A stretch of DNA of 64,000 nucleotides from Lepas anatifera (Eukaryota; Arthropoda; Thecostraca; Lepadidae), in the NCBI GenBank assembly GCA_034440635.1, contig JAOTON010000385.1, positions 2,696,501 through 2,760,500 of the forward strand, written 5' to 3'. Position 1 is the first letter of the stretch; the number at the start of each line of letters is the position of its first letter. Below the pieces are notes generated by a model. It was not told the origin of the DNA. It saw only the letters and a list, made by a program, of their open reading frames with translations, and searched no databases. Position numbers and translations under genes: made by a program. This document shows positions 1 to 13,600 of the stretch, piece by piece.

Positions 1-1279
1 CTGCAATATTTTCTATCAACATATTTCTTCATAAACATATCAAAGTGGTAAATGGAGCAGGTGCTCCCCTGTAGCTTATTGAATACTGACGCAACCATAT
101 TGCACCTCTACACGCACTGAAACATCGCCTCCGCTTTATTTAGATATACTAATGACGGCGACTCTACCCTACGCACACTGATCACTCCACTACACCAGAA
201 TGTGGCCCCCTGCTCGTCATTGTGGCTCACACTCCAGGAGTGTTGACCCTCCCCGTTGAAAATTCTGGATTCATGTGGAAATTTGTCACTGCTGACCATC
301 AAAATCTTCAAATCACGAATAAAATACGGAATCATCTTTATTGCAAGATATTTTCATTATTTGCATCAAAGGCAAACACCAGTATCCGAATGAAGTAAAT
401 AATTAAGTAAATAACTGAACAGTTATTGAGTCATTTTTGCAAATAAACCCGATTCCACTGTATTATCAGAGTTAGGAATTGTTTTATCGACAATCTGGGC
501 GATATATTTAGGTAAAAAAAACGTCTCACAAACTGCTCTGAATCAGCATATTTTACCATGAGATTAGGATTAGATCATTCCTAGCTATATTTGCAATGAC
601 TATGTGCGACAGGCGTCTGTGGTGAGTGTCTCCCTGAGCTCGCGTGCCGGCACTAGTGGGTGTGCACGTGCCTTTTTAAGTGCATACATGCGTTTATGTG
701 CGTTTGCCTGCTCTATCTGGAGAAATTATCTTTTATAAGTATGTAGCCTCCTGTATCATTGGTGATTCTCTATTTACAAATCAACATCTGCTTGGATTTT
801 TGTAGGGACCATCTCTGCATTTTTCACGATGATCAGTCCTAATTTTGAGTGTCCACCAAGGGTCTTGGCTCGCGTTAACTAGACCACCATAGTACCTGAC
901 ATCCCACACTTCTGCCCTAGCTGATGAAGAGCCCCTAGAATCTAACCCTCTGTGAGCCTACCACGCTGCTATCTCTGCTACATATATGTATATGAACTTA
1001 TACTATGGGGGGCTCCTCTAAAGCTGCTACCACTTGTTACGAGAAAGTGACTGAAGTTAACACCACGGCCTCTGAATCCCTGCATTGTCGTGTGCCAAGA
1101 CCTCTTGGCGAGAGCCGGGAAACTTTTTTACTCGAAAACAAATCGGATCAGATTGTGAAATAATACAGTTAGCGGTGCGCATAAAAGGACAAACGTTCCT
1201 AACAAAAAGTAGGGTGGGGGTAACATCCTCACCACTGTTATCCCCCTGCACCCTAAGCAATCACCAGAGAAGATCTCAC
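1..1279. other. left-edge stretch without a resolved gene
   Basis: Mixed-composition DNA. I see no long conserved reading frame, no tRNA and no clear transposon end. If the two candidate first exons to the right are real, their downstream exons should lie here or off the window, but none could be identified with a matching phase. Confidence 0.5.
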
Positions 1280-1376
1280 CTGAACTCGAAGGATGCGATG
1301 TAATGATGCGCACAACCGTTTTTCCGTTCTCAGCACAAGCAATGAGTAAGAACAAAATAGCACCGAGACGGAGCAT
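1280..1376 (-). CDS. candidate first exon of a secreted protein
   Basis: On the minus strand an ATG at 1376 in a fair context (CTCAAAATGC) opens a short frame beginning MLRLGAILFLLIACAENG. This has the shape of a signal peptide: one arginine, a hydrophobic core, then a small-residue cleavage region. The frame runs 32 codons plus one base to a good donor, GTTCAG|GTGAGA. No family is recognised and no following exon was found. The call rests only on the signal peptide and the donor, so it could be chance. Confidence 0.3.
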
Positions 1377-1871
1377 TTTGAGAGCGGAATAACCCGTGCA
1401 AACATCGCAGGTGAAATGGACACACGAGTCGCCATTCTCACAACTTAACGTTGCAATTAAATGCAATCACCAAAAGAAATATGACCCGGCATAGTCACAA
1501 AACGGACGATTGGGTAAGTTTCATTGAACTGGCCCGGATCATATATTTTCGTGGGACACGTGGTGGCAGTTCAGTGTACATCAATGTCAGCTGAATTGTT
1601 CCTCAAACTCCGCTCCTCGCAATATTTCATTTCCTGCAGAATAGTCTAGTACCAAAGCATTTCATCCGAGTAATACAAAAGTTAACCTATTTCGCAAGAT
1701 CATTTCCCACTGTATAGCCTTTGATCATAACCCACTACTCAAAGACCGGGGCTCCTGTTTCTTGCCCTCAAAGCTCTGTAAGCATATCAATGTTGTACTG
1801 TTGTGCATGCATTCACGGGCACATACATCACCAGTCGGGTGTACACCAGAGAGAAGAGTATCCGAACTTAC

Positions 1872-1926
1872 CAAGCGCCAGCACCAGCAGCAGCAGCACC
1901 AGCCGAGGAGCCGCCGGCACCGCCAT
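1872..1926 (-). CDS. first exon encoding a signal peptide; gene runs left
   Basis: The minus-strand ATG at 1926 sits in a near-ideal Kozak context (GCCACCATGG). It opens MAVPAAPRLVLLLLVLAL, a textbook signal peptide, followed by one base and a strong donor (CTTG|GTAAGT), so the intron phase is 1. The exon is GC-rich, like the confirmed exons elsewhere in the window. The mature protein is unknown because the next exon was not found; it probably lies to the left. The cleavage region falls at the intron, which is common for secreted and type I membrane proteins. Confidence 0.5.
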
Positions 1927-2149
1927 GGTGGCACAGCTCCGCTGCCCTGCCCCGGCCCCACTGCCCCGGCGGCAGGCCCGGCGGCTACCCTTATCGGCCG
2001 CCGGTGTCGTGCCGCCCTCCCAGCCCGGTGTTCTCGACGAACCAGCATTGATCATCGACGTTCAGGAAGCAGGTGTTCTGTCAGTACCACTGCCGGTGCT
2101 GTAGGGCCCGGCAGCAGCGGCAGCGAAGACGTCCTCAGCGCCGACGGTT

Positions 2150-2336
2150 GGCTTATTAATTGCTGGGGTTTAAAGACGCACCAACTGCCAAGGTTATACG
2201 AGGTCGACAACTCTCATCCTGTTCGGAGCGACTTAGGAGATCAGGGTGGTTTAGTCAGAGACTCCGCCGAGACTTGAACCCGGGACCGTTGTCTTAGGAG
2301 ATGTTGGTGCTATCCACTAAGCCACCCATCCCCCCG
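2150..2336 (-). repeat. tRNA-derived SINE, copy 1
   Basis: Read on the minus strand, the right end has a tRNA-like head with box A TGGCTTAGTGG and box B GGTTCAAGTC about 35 bases apart. A conserved tail follows, containing AGTTGGTGCGTCTTTAAACC and ending near AATTAATAAGCC. The same tail occurs at 27.2 kb and 37.6 kb, so this is a dispersed family rather than a tRNA gene. No good acceptor stem can be formed. Confidence 0.65.
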
Positions 2337-2599
2337 GCGGCCGACTAGTTACCGGCCTTTGTTTGTATGGATTTTCTTCTGCTGCAGGTCAAAGACTGGC
2401 AACATAGCATTCTGGGGGTAAGTGACCCGGCCTCACATGGCTGGGGCTATTGGCAATGCCAGGGGAGGAGGGGGTGAACTGCCCCCTGCCCCTTGAACCT
2501 CTATCTTACGGAGCCCGTTCATTTTAGCATTCACCCTAAGACATTGAAAGATGTAGATGGCTATAAAAGTAAATAATATCCCACCCCCTGAAGTCCTCT

Positions 2600-2975
2600 A
2601 CGCTCCACCATCACTGGTCAGGTCACGATGTTGTCCCACGAAATGACTGGGTCATGATTGAGCTGTCCCACGAAATGACTGGGTCACAACTGAGCTGACC
2701 CAGGAAATGGCTGGGTTATGGTTGAGCTTACCCACGAAATGAGCCGAGATGAAATTGAGACCGTTGAAACCGATGATGAGCTGAGACCGATGAAATTGAG
2801 AGCACGAAATGAAATTGAGCTGGGTCACGACTGAGAAAATCTGGCGTGACTGAGTCACGACTGAGCTTATCCGTCATGACTGGGTCACCACTGAGCTAAC
2901 CCAGCATGGCCGGGTCACCACTGAGCTAATCTGGCATGGCCGGGTCACTACTGAGCTAACCTGGCATGACTGGGG
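2600..2975 (+). repeat. degenerate minisatellite with GGGTCAC-ACTGAGCT units
   Basis: About a dozen imperfect units of roughly 30 bases repeat the core ACTGGGTCACNACTGAGCT. The array lies upstream of the signal-peptide exon at 1926 and overlaps no recognised exon. Confidence 0.7.
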
Positions 2976-3779
2976 GCCGAGGGCGAGCCAAGGCTGTTTG
3001 CGGGTAAATAACCATCCCCTGGGCTGAAAGCGGCTCCTCCTCGTGTGGTGTGTGGATTAGATGCGAGGTGGAGAAAAATTTGAGCCGAACTCCACGCCCA
3101 ACTATATTCGTTTCTTCACGAACAAGCATTGGGATGGGAAATATATGAAATCAAAGAAATTTGGCATACTCTGGATGACCTCTAGTCAAATATTTTCCGT
3201 TTTTATCGGTTGTATGTCACAAGTGTGGTTTGATTATGAAGTTCGAACTTCTTCTATGTTCTTTAACAGAAACGTTACCCTAATTGTTCCTTTTTCTTTC
3301 CATTTTCTTTATTTGTGGTTTCTGGTTTGATTAATTTCAGCCTTCCTTGTTATTTTCAGATAGGGTAGTTACCATCCGATTTTACTCCCAATTGTTTTGC
3401 GGTACTAGGCCCTTCGACGCTAGGTCGTGGGAATCCAGGACCAGATCGTCTCCGATGTTAATCAAAATTGGTGCAATTGCAGCAACTAGCTAGAGATGAG
3501 CATCGGGCATTTCTTACCGCTAGACATTACAGCCGGGGCATTTACGCCGGCATCACAACTCAATACTGTTTCGTTGAGATTTCCTGGATCGTGATATAAT
3601 AGTGATTATATAACTTGACTAATCCCATATTTAAGACTATTTCAACATGCTATAGTGAATTTGATTTTTAACGGTGAGCTTTAACACAAATTCCTAACCA
3701 GAAATGACCACAATTTGGGCAAAGTGCACAATTGTTGGCTCATGAGAGAAGCTGCACAATGAGATTGCGTGTTTTAATC
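2976..3779. other. no gene recognised
   Basis: AT-rich DNA with an 89-codon open frame at 3061-3330 that shows no recognisable domain, start context or flanking splice sites. Confidence 0.4.
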
Positions 3780-4580
3780 CTTCACCGTCTTAGGGGTGGG
3801 GTCGGACTCACCCCTCGGTCTTTCACGAATGATTTCAAGTCAATTTGAACGAAAGGCCCGTCACTTTGTACACCTCTGGGGTGATCGATTTGACAACTTA
3901 TGAGCAAAAATTTGCGTCAAGTCAGGTCAACGAGCTGTGACGTCACTTCTAAACCAATGTAGGGTACTTATGTTGTTATTAAATGGATTGACAAAACCAG
4001 GGTGTAAATCTGCTTCTAGAAGAGCTAGATCAAGTTTCTAAGCATTACTTAAAAATATTGAACAGATAAATATGCAAACTGGCTCTGCAATCCCCGCATG
4101 GCTGAGTCAGGACTGAGTCACGACATTTTGACGTCAGGTTAAGAGCAAGGTCACCAGAGGTCACGGTTTTGAAATAGTTTCTACCTATAACTTTTGAACA
4201 AGAAAATATACAGCAATAAATTTGGTATCATAGTGACAAGCATGAACAAAGGATTCAAATGATATGCCGCATGACCCACATAGGCCATTATTTGGCTTTA
4301 CCTTGAGATTAGGGACACGATGTGACCTTTAAGGTCATGCCGTATATCATTGGAATGGTTGTGTCAAGACGAACACGTTGATGCCCCTGGCCTAGTTCCA
4401 GATCTAATGTTTCCCGAGTTTTAAAGGGTTTCCTAAATGGGTAGAAATGCGGCCAATTTTGGCCCTCTGTGACGTCACGGGTCAACGGATATAGTCCAAA
4501 CTCGACTTGAGAGTAGAACGTGGTAAGGCGCTTCCATTTTCAGTATGACCTCTGGTTACCCAAGACCGTAAGGGAGGAGG
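3780..4580 (+). repeat. GGTCA-rich degenerate transposon-like segment
   Basis: The segment contains TGACGTCA, repeated GGTCA/TGACC motifs and a GC-rich block near its left end (GGGGTGGGGTCGGACTCACCCC). In this it resembles the better-preserved GGTCA-rich elements at 25.3, 35.8 and 48.4 kb. Clear terminal repeats or target duplications could not be identified, so its boundaries are approximate. Confidence 0.4.
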
Positions 4581-7500
4581 TATGATCGAACGTTTCAAGG
4601 CCGTAGTGGGTGCGAAAAGAGCCCAGGCGGTGCCAGGTTGAGTAAAAACGTATCATAAAAAACTGTGTGGGTCCACTTGTTCCTGAATTTTTAGACCTGG
4701 CACAATTATTGTTACAATCACTGCGCCATTACGAAAGCCAGGAAAATGAACTGTTTCGTTGTTATATTGGCCGATTTAACGGAGGCACATCAATGCTGGG
4801 GCCCGTTGGTCCATCCAAGAGGAGGCGAAGTTTTCTGGTGCCTCTTTCACCCCATCTTCTATTCTGCCACCTAAATTTGAAACAGTGTAATCTATTACAT
4901 GCGACAAGTATAGGTACTTTCTACGACCAAATGCTTCTAATGGCTTCATTTTGGGTGCACAAGTTGAGTGCGCAGATCAATCACTCTGAGCAGCTCAATG
5001 GAGATAGAACGTTGGCACCATAGCTCATTTACGTAAGTTTGCGGGCAATTATATAAGGCAGTTGTTTCAGCGGCGGCGGCAGGTGTGAGCCGCTAACACC
5101 CCGAGTAGCCGCCCGGTAAACGAGCCGCCGTTACTTATTCAGACACTCCGAGCCAGGCCGGCAAACACCACCTGCAGTCAGCTGACGCACACCACCTGCC
5201 CACTCTGACACCTGAATTGGTTATCCTGAGGCCAACGGGGGTCACGAGTTATGAAAACGACACCTAATACAGGTCTTGGGGGAGAGACTGAGCTGGCGCG
5301 AGATCTCGTTTTGAATGGGGAGGGATATTACATTATTGTTATTGGCTACAGTCAGACTTGCTGGCGAGTCTGTTGACTGACTTGCTCTGAATAAGAGCAA
5401 ACTTCGACTGCCCGACTCAATTGGGTGAATTGAAAGCAGAAGAACATGCTTGCAGCTTTATCTTATATTGGTTATCCACATCATCCCCAGTTTTGTTGAG
5501 GGATATTCATTTAGTCATGTTATGAATAAGAAATATGGTAGAGTTGGAGTTGAGTCAGACTCAGCGTAACTCCATCTCTGAATCAACTCCGACTCAAAGG
5601 ATATGTTTGGCTCTATAAGATAATCCATGACAACTAATGGTCCATTCACTCCTGACAGGACCGGCCCAGATTTCTGCTGGCCGAATTTACAAAAAGCACG
5701 CGAGGAGATTGGCGACAACAAATATTGGCAGATCCGTCGTCAGCAGATTCTGCCAAGTGTGAACGGGCCTTATATTAACTGGAAAAGGGGTCTGTAGGTA
5801 AACAACTTGAGATACATGTATAAATCGAGTCGCCATATACTTTTGACTCATCCAATTAGGTAAGAAACTACTTTTATTCAGATTGAGTCAGGCTTGTCTC
5901 GCCAACAAGTGACTTCTCGTCAGCACTCTGTCTTAGACAGAACCAGCTGAGACGTTGATATGTCTGCTTGCAAGAGTGAGCTGCACGCCTCCGCTGTACG
6001 CGTCTGATCCAGGAACTTTCCGTTAAACGCTGCAATTTGCTCATGTTCGAGACTCATGAAGCCAAGTGATGAGACAATGTTTTTTTCGCTTAAGTTTGTG
6101 TACCTCCATGAACAGCTTATAGCAAGCTACGAAAGAAAATTTCCCATACCTACTTATATATAATTTTAAAATATCTAAGCAGAGTTTTAAGCAGCGTTGC
6201 GGAGGGGGGGGGGAGAATTTAGAACGTTTCCAATTGCACTTCCGCTTCTGCTTACGGGGATGTTACGCAGGTTGCAACCATCAGGACATTGTTGATTGCT
6301 GCGCCTGTCGATGACCCTTGCGCTTCTTGCTATACTGTGATCATTGTCTTGAACTTGATCGTCTAGTCGGTGCTTTGATGTGAGCATCCCACGTAATTTA
6401 TTAGCTGCTGGATATTTCGCTTGAAAGAGTGTCTTAAATAAATGTGTGTTTGAAAAAATAAGGACTTACTGTTCCCCAATATACCCTTTCATCTAGGTGA
6501 GGGTTTGCAAGACCACATGATCTCAGCAGTCAGCGCATGGTAAGGCCCGAATATTTCTTCGCCGCATGGATATTGTTATTGACCTAAAAAAACATAACTT
6601 TAAGGGCAGGGTCGATTGTTGAAATTCAAATACCTTCCTCGCACCGGCTGAGTCTGTCCCGCAAATTGACGGGTGATCAAATTGTCGGCGTCCGAAAACA
6701 AAGACCTATGCGAGCATGGATGCAATAAATCAGCATTGTCGTAAGAAAGGGCCAGAATAAGGACACAGAGTGTAACGGAGGACGCGCCAATGGCGCCGGG
6801 CCCCAGTAAGAAATCGCGGCAGCGGTGTCTGGCAGAGCTGCGGTGTTACATAAACTGGTGCGGGATTCCTGGACACTGGTCACCAAATTTTACAAATTCT
6901 TCCCTGAACGGCCCACCGCCGAGCAGCGGGTCAGCTAGGCCTCATTAGTGGTCGACGCCGGACCGTCAGTTCGGAGGAACACCTGCAGCCGCCTCCAGGT
7001 ATGCCGTCACTTACCCAGCGAAAATGTTCAAAACTAAAACGCACCCGATGGCAGCCGAGCTGCGTCAGTGGTCCGGCGCGTGTCCCGGCCACCTTGTTTG
7101 GCAGCTGGGCGGTTGCTGTGGTTTTATCGCACACAGCTGAAATTCGTTATTGGAGCCCAGGCTCGCGATTAAACAACGGCCCATCGCGGGGTTGTTGGGT
7201 TGGATAGCGAGCGACTTGTATTTGGAATATTTATTGTCAGCGATCACTGTCCATATTTTGGAAGTGGGTTTAGTCACTCATCCAAGCATAACAGGTGTGG
7301 ACATTTTGGAAGCAGTGGTGTTTCAAATATTAAAGCGGCGAAAACGACAGAAATCCCAAAGTCAGATGTCAGAGAAACTTAATTTTCCCTAACGGTCTTC
7401 ACAATTTACCTCGATATATAAGGAAGCTTCGCCGATCAAAAAGGCTTTTGGAAGCATGCGGGGGAAAATTACTATCACAGAATTAGAAAACTAGGCGCCA

Positions 7501-7744
7501 GATTGAGACACCTCGCCGTGTTGAATTGATTATTTACATTTAGGCTTCATGCCCAAAATGCAATACCGATCGGACTGCCGATGGAGTCTATCATGTGGTA
7601 ATTCCCGAGCACTGTAGCTCGGACCGTGCTTAAGTGCTGTTTTTTTCTCGAAAACCTTCAAAGTCAAACATATATTTTGAGACCAACCCAATCACGCGGT
7701 CTCACAAGTTTGCCTGCACTGCAAAGCGAGTGGGGACGCAATAA
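4581..7744. other. intergenic stretch, no gene recognised
   Basis: A 118-codon frame at 4667-5023 has no recognised domain. A GC-rich patch near 5070-5215 with GCCGCC motifs could be an untranslated exon or promoter, but no coding signal supports it. Nothing else is identifiable. Confidence 0.4.
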
Positions 7745-8385
7745 CGTCATATAATCGAGATTATAAGTCAATGCTACCCCACGTGAAGGTCAATGTCAGT
7801 GTCAAAGGTCTGAGGTCATTGACTCTAGTGTTTCGGTCAGATGGCATATTCAATATGACGTATGTTACCTATGCTATGAGTTATGACTTCATAGTTAATA
7901 CTATTCAATGTCAAGGTCGATGTCACAGGTTAAGGTCAAATATCGTTTCCAAGTTCAAACCCTCCCTTCCTGCCCAAGGGCTGCTTTACTGCCAGTTATA
8001 TCGTACGTTATTGGGAATATGTCATTTTCGTCACAGGCCGGCGACCTTGAAAGAACTTGACCTCAAACTTCCCGAGAAAATTATGTGGAACCCGCATCTA
8101 TGAACTTGGTCTTATTTTTGTGTATATCCGTTTTTCGCATACTCACGGCATTTCCCAATAGGCCTCCAGTGCGGCCCAGCTTTGACCTTTACGACCTGGT
8201 TTGATATTGACCTAGGTCAATGAAACCCGACTATAATGCAGATCACCACCGCCACCACACACCTCCATGCGGGCATTTTTCTAACCCTCTTGGTTTCTTA
8301 GATATCAAGAGGGGGCACTTTAGGATCCCCTCCACTGCACGTTGACGCCAGACCGCTCACCACTGGGCGTGTGAACTGATCTCCA
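7745..8385 (+). repeat. GGTCA-rich element, family 5, copy 1
   Basis: The segment is dense in AAGGTCA and TGACCT motifs. It ends in a block around 8275-8385 with AAGAGGG, CCCTCCACTGCACG and GACGCCAGACC. The reverse complement of the whole segment is found at about 44290-44935, including the end block, so this is a dispersed repeat. It carries no coding capacity. Confidence 0.55.
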
Positions 8386-10547
8386 AAACTTTTGAAGCTG
8401 CCAAACGAGTGACAAGTGAAGTAAGAATAGGTCATGATGCACATCGCGTGAAGTTCTTAATTTCCTAAAGAAGTTTCTAAAGTAAAATAGAGACGAGGCC
8501 CCAGGGACCTCACCCATGTCCTTCTGAAAAAGGAAACCTATGAGGAGGCTCCTACGACTTGTTTGAAATTTCCGTATAGAGTCCTCGCCGGGCGTAGATC
8601 AATCTGATTGAACGACCCCCACTTTTACATTGCAAAGTCCACTTCCATTCATGCCTCATTTGGTGGCTTTGGAAAGTTTTGGAGGCCCCGTGAATGGTTC
8701 TCTTTATCGATGCAAAAATGTCTTTCAGCCAGATTGACCTACACCCGGAGAGGACTCGAAAAGCCAATTCTAAGGTAATCGTCAGGATTCCCATGGGGTC
8801 CATTTTTTCTTCAAAGAGCCCTCAGCGAGGCTCCTGGGGACTCATCTTAGACTTCAGAAACGCCTTTGGCAAGGTGAGACGCATCGAATGATGTATACCA
8901 TGACCCAGTCCCATTACACATGTTCCTCATTTGGCGGCTTCAATTTTTTTACAATACCAGGTGAAATGTCTGCCGAATTCCTGCGAACTTCAGATGCATG
9001 TGCCTCAAGACTATGGCCGGGAATTAAGTATTGAAACAGATTTGGTTACAGCGGCACCGCTCTCTGCCTGGAGACGGGCAGGCCGAGGCGACAAAGTAGT
9101 GTAACGGAGGCCTGCGGCAAGCACCGGAGTGCGCAGCAAAGGAAGGAAGACGCTGGAACACAGGGCAGCTCAGCCATCTTCTAAAAAATTAGCGCACTTG
9201 TACCGCAGCTGCTGCATTTAAGGACGCTCGCACAGTACTCACACTCCTGACGCCCACAGGCTGGGGAGGGGTCTACGCAGAGGTCAGAAAAAGTGTCCAC
9301 GTGTCACCAACGGAATTCCAAACCAAACTTGTGGAACTAAGAATATTGAGCTTCGGTATCAAAAGCCGATTGTCAGACCCTTTGGGTCCTTTTTAATCTT
9401 AAATAGCGTAGTGGCAGACTGAGCGCCAGCTTCCCACGCTGAGGTGTACAAAATCTTGCCTATTTTGTCACCAACTTGAATTTACTATGTCACCAACATT
9501 GTTGGCAGGTTGGCAGATTTTTCGACCTCTGGGTCCACAGGTCCGAGTGAGAATCAGCCAGCCCTGTTTTGGATCCGTCCCTGAAATCTGAGGCCGCGGT
9601 CTCCGCCGGGCCAGCGCTGTCACCGGCAGTGCACAACTGGAGGTCACCGGAGAAACCGCCCACAAACGACCCATCCTTAACGACAACTCGCGCATAAACG
9701 TCATTCAAAGCGACAGCCCGGCCGCAAACAGGTCCCTCACATATAGCAGCCCGCCAACGAGAACTCATTTCTAAAGCGAACAACGGAGATCCTTATTGGG
9801 CAAGCCTCTCCTTTAACCGGCCACCATCTTCCATGTCGCTTCTCATACAAACAGCTCCCGTAGGAAGACAAAGTGATATTTACATCATATATTACAGCAC
9901 TGTTAGATGACAATGAGCGAACAATGAGGGTGCGATGATGACATAACATACGACATGACGAGTCCTCAACGAGGCGGAGTCCACCCGCCTCAGGACAGCG
10001 CTGCCCAGAGTCGCGCGAGCAGCCGTGCCGGCCGGACCAGCGAAGGCGTCCACCGCCGCACACCTCACCACACAGAGCGCACGGCTCCAATACCCCGAGA
10101 TCAGGGGTACCACAGTCAACAATTCCCTCCCAAACAGCCGACACAGGCCTCGCTGGCACGGAGAACTCACTCAAACCCTACCAATAAATAATATAGTCAT
10201 GCGGTGTCAATTCAGCCGGATCTAGCATCGTGGCGTTCACGCTGAGGGTTTCCTGGTCACGGCCCACGACAGCAGCCGCAGTCCTGAGCCGAGGCGAGGA
10301 CAACACTGCACCGCGCAGACAGGGGCGCCGTCAGTGCCGCCCCACGCCAGGGGGTTACCAGGGCCGCCCCGCGTAGACAGGGGCGCCGTCAGTGCCGCCC
10401 CGCGCCGAGAGCGTGCTACCAGGGCCGCTCCGCCTCGAGAGCGTGCCACCAGGGCCACTCCAGGCAGACAGGGAGCGCCGTCAGTGCCGCCCCGCGCCAG
10501 GTGGTTACCAGGGCCGGCCTGGGTAGACATGAGGGCTTTTGGCGCCG
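8386..10547. other. no gene recognised; 3' flank of the GTF3C4 gene
   Basis: Two GC-rich frames on the minus strand (9490-9783, 9737-10174) have no recognisable domain, splice sites or homologue. The 300 bases next to the stop codon at 10548 should contain the 3' UTR of the minus-strand gene. No clear AATAAA was found there on that strand. Confidence 0.4.
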
Positions 10548-10606
10548 TCAGTGTGAGCGCACCAGACGTCCGTCACAGAAGGTACACCAGGGGCCCAGGT
10601 CGACGC
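10548..10606 (-). CDS. GTF3C4: GTF3C4 last exon: final zinc ligand pair and stop
   Basis: After the acceptor TCGGCAG this exon encodes VDLGPWCTFCDGRLVRSH and stops with TGA. The CTFCD motif close to the C-terminus matches the extreme end of vertebrate GTF3C4 (GPC/CxFCDSPV type). Joining one base from the previous exon restores a glycine and keeps the frame. It is the smallest exon, separated from the rest by a 1.5 kb intron that is mostly minisatellite. Confidence 0.8.
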
Positions 10607-13600
10607 CTGCCGAGCAGGGCACCGTCAGTACCACACAAACCCACACGGACACCGTCAGCACCACACACACACACACACACACACAGTACGGCACGTCATA
10701 GCCAGGCACGGACACCGTCAGCACCACACACACACACAGACGGCACGTCATAGCCGAGCAGGGCACCGTCAGTGCCACACAAACCCACACGGACACCGTC
10801 AGTACCACACAAACCCACACGAACACCGTCAGCACCACACACACACACACAGACGGCACGTCATAGCCGAGCAGGGCACCGTCAGTGCCACACAAACCCA
10901 CACGGACACCGTCAGTACCACACAAACCCACACGGATACCGTCAGTACCACACACAACCCACACGGACACCGTTAGCACCACACACACGGACACGGGCAC
11001 CGTCAGTACCACACACGCAGACGGCACATCATGCCGGCATGTACGTCAATCCCACACACGGCACCGTCAGTCCCACACACACGAGCACCGTCAGCCCCAC
11101 ACACACGGACACCGTCAGTCCCACACACACGGACACGGGCAACGTCAGTCCCCTGCACACGGGCACCGTCAGTACCACACACACGCAGACGGCACATCAT
11201 AGCCGAGCAGTGTACTGTCAGTCCCACACACACGCTTCGGCACGGCACATGCGAGCCAAGACGGGATTTTGCACACTGATACTGCCCAATCACTCCTTGG
11301 CTTAGTCAGTATTCCCTACTTGGCAATTCAAATTCAGCCTGCCGCTAATCATCCCCATCTGAGCTCAGCTGGTACACTTTCTGGCTAACATGTGGGTCGG
11401 CAAATCATGGTTATCAGTAGAAATACTTCAGTCTATGTGGAGTCAAGCTGGGGCCTACAAAAACACTTCATTCCAACCAGAGACCTGGGTGAGCAGGGTT
11501 TGCATGCCGCCCCGAGCTGAGCTTTTGCATGCTCACTTCTCGTGGGAGTGAGCCTCACCGGGGTCTGACCGACCGCACCACCTGTGACTGTTGGCCAGTC
11601 CCACCTGTGACTGTTGGCCAGTCCCACCTGTGACTGTTGACCAGTCCCGCCTGTGATGTTGGTCAGTCCCATCTGACTATTAGCCAGTCCCACCTGTGAC
11701 TGTTGTCCAGTCCCACCTGTGACTGTTGGCCAGTCCCACCTGTGACTGTTGACCGGGTCCACCTGTGACTGTTGACCAGTCCCGCCTGTGACTGTTGGTC
11801 AGTCCCATCTGACTATTAGCCAGTCCCACCTGTGACTGTTGTCCAGTCCCACCTGTGACTGTTGGCCAGTCCCACCTGTGACTGTTGACCGGGTCCACCT
11901 GTTACTGTTGGCCAGTCCCACCTGTGACTGTTGGCCAGTCCCACCTGTGATTGTTGACCAGTCCCACCTGTGACTGTTGGCCAGTACCACCTTTGACTGT
12001 TGGCCAGTCCCACCTGTGACTGTTGGCCAGTCCCACCTGTGACTGTTGGCCAGTCCCACCTGTGACTGTTGACCAGTCCCACCTGTGTTTAGCCAGTCCC
12101 ACCTGTGACTGTTGGCCAGTTCCACCTGTGCCGGCCCTCACCTGTGACCGGCCGTGAGTCGGTGAGTGCGAAGGCGCCGCACTGGTGGCAGCGTCGGTAG
12201 GGCACGGAGTCGCAGAGCGCCGCCGTCTGGCAGCACAGCGGCAGCTGGTGGCCCGACTGGCAGCAGGCCTCCAGGCTCGTCACCCGGCTGATGCGTGGCT
12301 CCCAGTCAAGGCAATCGACGGCCATCGCCAGCACACAGACCGCACGGCGCGGCGGTCACACCCGGGCCGAAACCCGGGCTACAGCCAGATCCAGAGGGGA
12401 CTGACGTCTCAGGTCTCTGTCGATCATCCGACGGACAAATCCGCGCTTCGTCCATAGCTATGCTTAAGATAGTATTTGTTGGGTTGAGCAAGCAGAAATT
12501 AGAGGTTCATCAAAAACATCAGGAACATTAAACAGCCTGGGAATCACCCTCAAATGGATCGTCAACAGCAGAAACCTGGAGGTCTGAACAGGCAAAACTT
12601 TTCCAACAGTGCGATCATTAATTCGAAAGCAAAGGCTCGAAAATAAGCGTTTTTTGCCGCCAGCGGTGGGACAGCACCACTCGCCACAAAAGGATATCTT
12701 GTCCGCAGACGCCGCAGGCCGGAATGTGCGGGGCCAGCGTGGCCAGCTCCGCAGTCTCGGATGCTACCAGGGTCTCGGCACGCAGCCGGAACTCGGGCGC
12801 TCCCTCCTCTGCCGCCGACACCCGCTCCAGCACCGCCGACAGGTGCGCCCGCAACAGGTGTGCCCGCAGCGTCTCAGCATACCGCTCCTGGGGACAGGGC
12901 ACTGATCCTGAGGACAGGACATCGATCCTGAGGACATGACACTGCTCCTGAAGACAGGGCACCGATCCTGAGGACAGGTCACCGATCCTCAGGACAGAGT
13001 ACACTCCTGAGGACAGAGTGCTGATCCTGAGGACAGGACATCAATCCTGAGGACATGACACTGCTCCTAAAGACAAGGCAGCGATCCTGAGGACAGGGCA
13101 CCAATACTGAGGACAGGGCACCGCTCCTGAGGAAAGAGTATCGCTTCTGAGGATATATCACGCTTCTGAGGACAGGACACCGCTCCTGAGGAAGGTCCGA
13201 TCCTCAGGATAGAGTACTGCCCCTGAGGACAGAGTGCTGATCCTGAGGACAGGAGCACCGATCCTCAGGTCAGAGTGCCGTTCCTCAGCTCATCACACTT
13301 CTGGGGACACCGCAACGGTCCTGGGAGCAGATGCACTCCATTCTCATGCATTTCTTAGGGTAAGCCTCGCATTATGGTTATGTGAGATTCGCATCACATA
13401 CTAAGGCCACCGAGCAACAAAATTATCGTAGCAATACTTTTTATATCGATGATCTGGAGTCAGGTCAGGGCCATGAACCCTCCCTTGGAAATTCCTGGAA
13501 AATTGGTTCAGTTCGACAACTTTCGAGAAAGTAGTGAGATGCATTCATTTTGGCATCATTGTATTTAGCTTCTAAACTGGAGAACTCCTGGGTGGATTTG

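Noticed and set aside
2280..2335. Possible tRNA gene on the minus strand
   Set aside because: Boxes A and B are present but the acceptor stem does not pair, and the tail is shared with copies at 27.2 and 37.5 kb, which identifies a SINE.
10548..11305. Threonine/histidine-rich and valine/cysteine-rich frames on both strands
   Set aside because: Low-complexity translation of the CA-rich minisatellite. Only the last 59 bases (10548-10606, minus) are a real exon.
11433..12141. Overlapping minus-strand frames with the repeated peptide SHRWDWPTVTGGTGQQ
   Set aside because: These are translations of the 23-base minisatellite in GTF3C4 intron 12, downstream of a real donor. The peptide periodicity reflects three turns of a 23-base unit.
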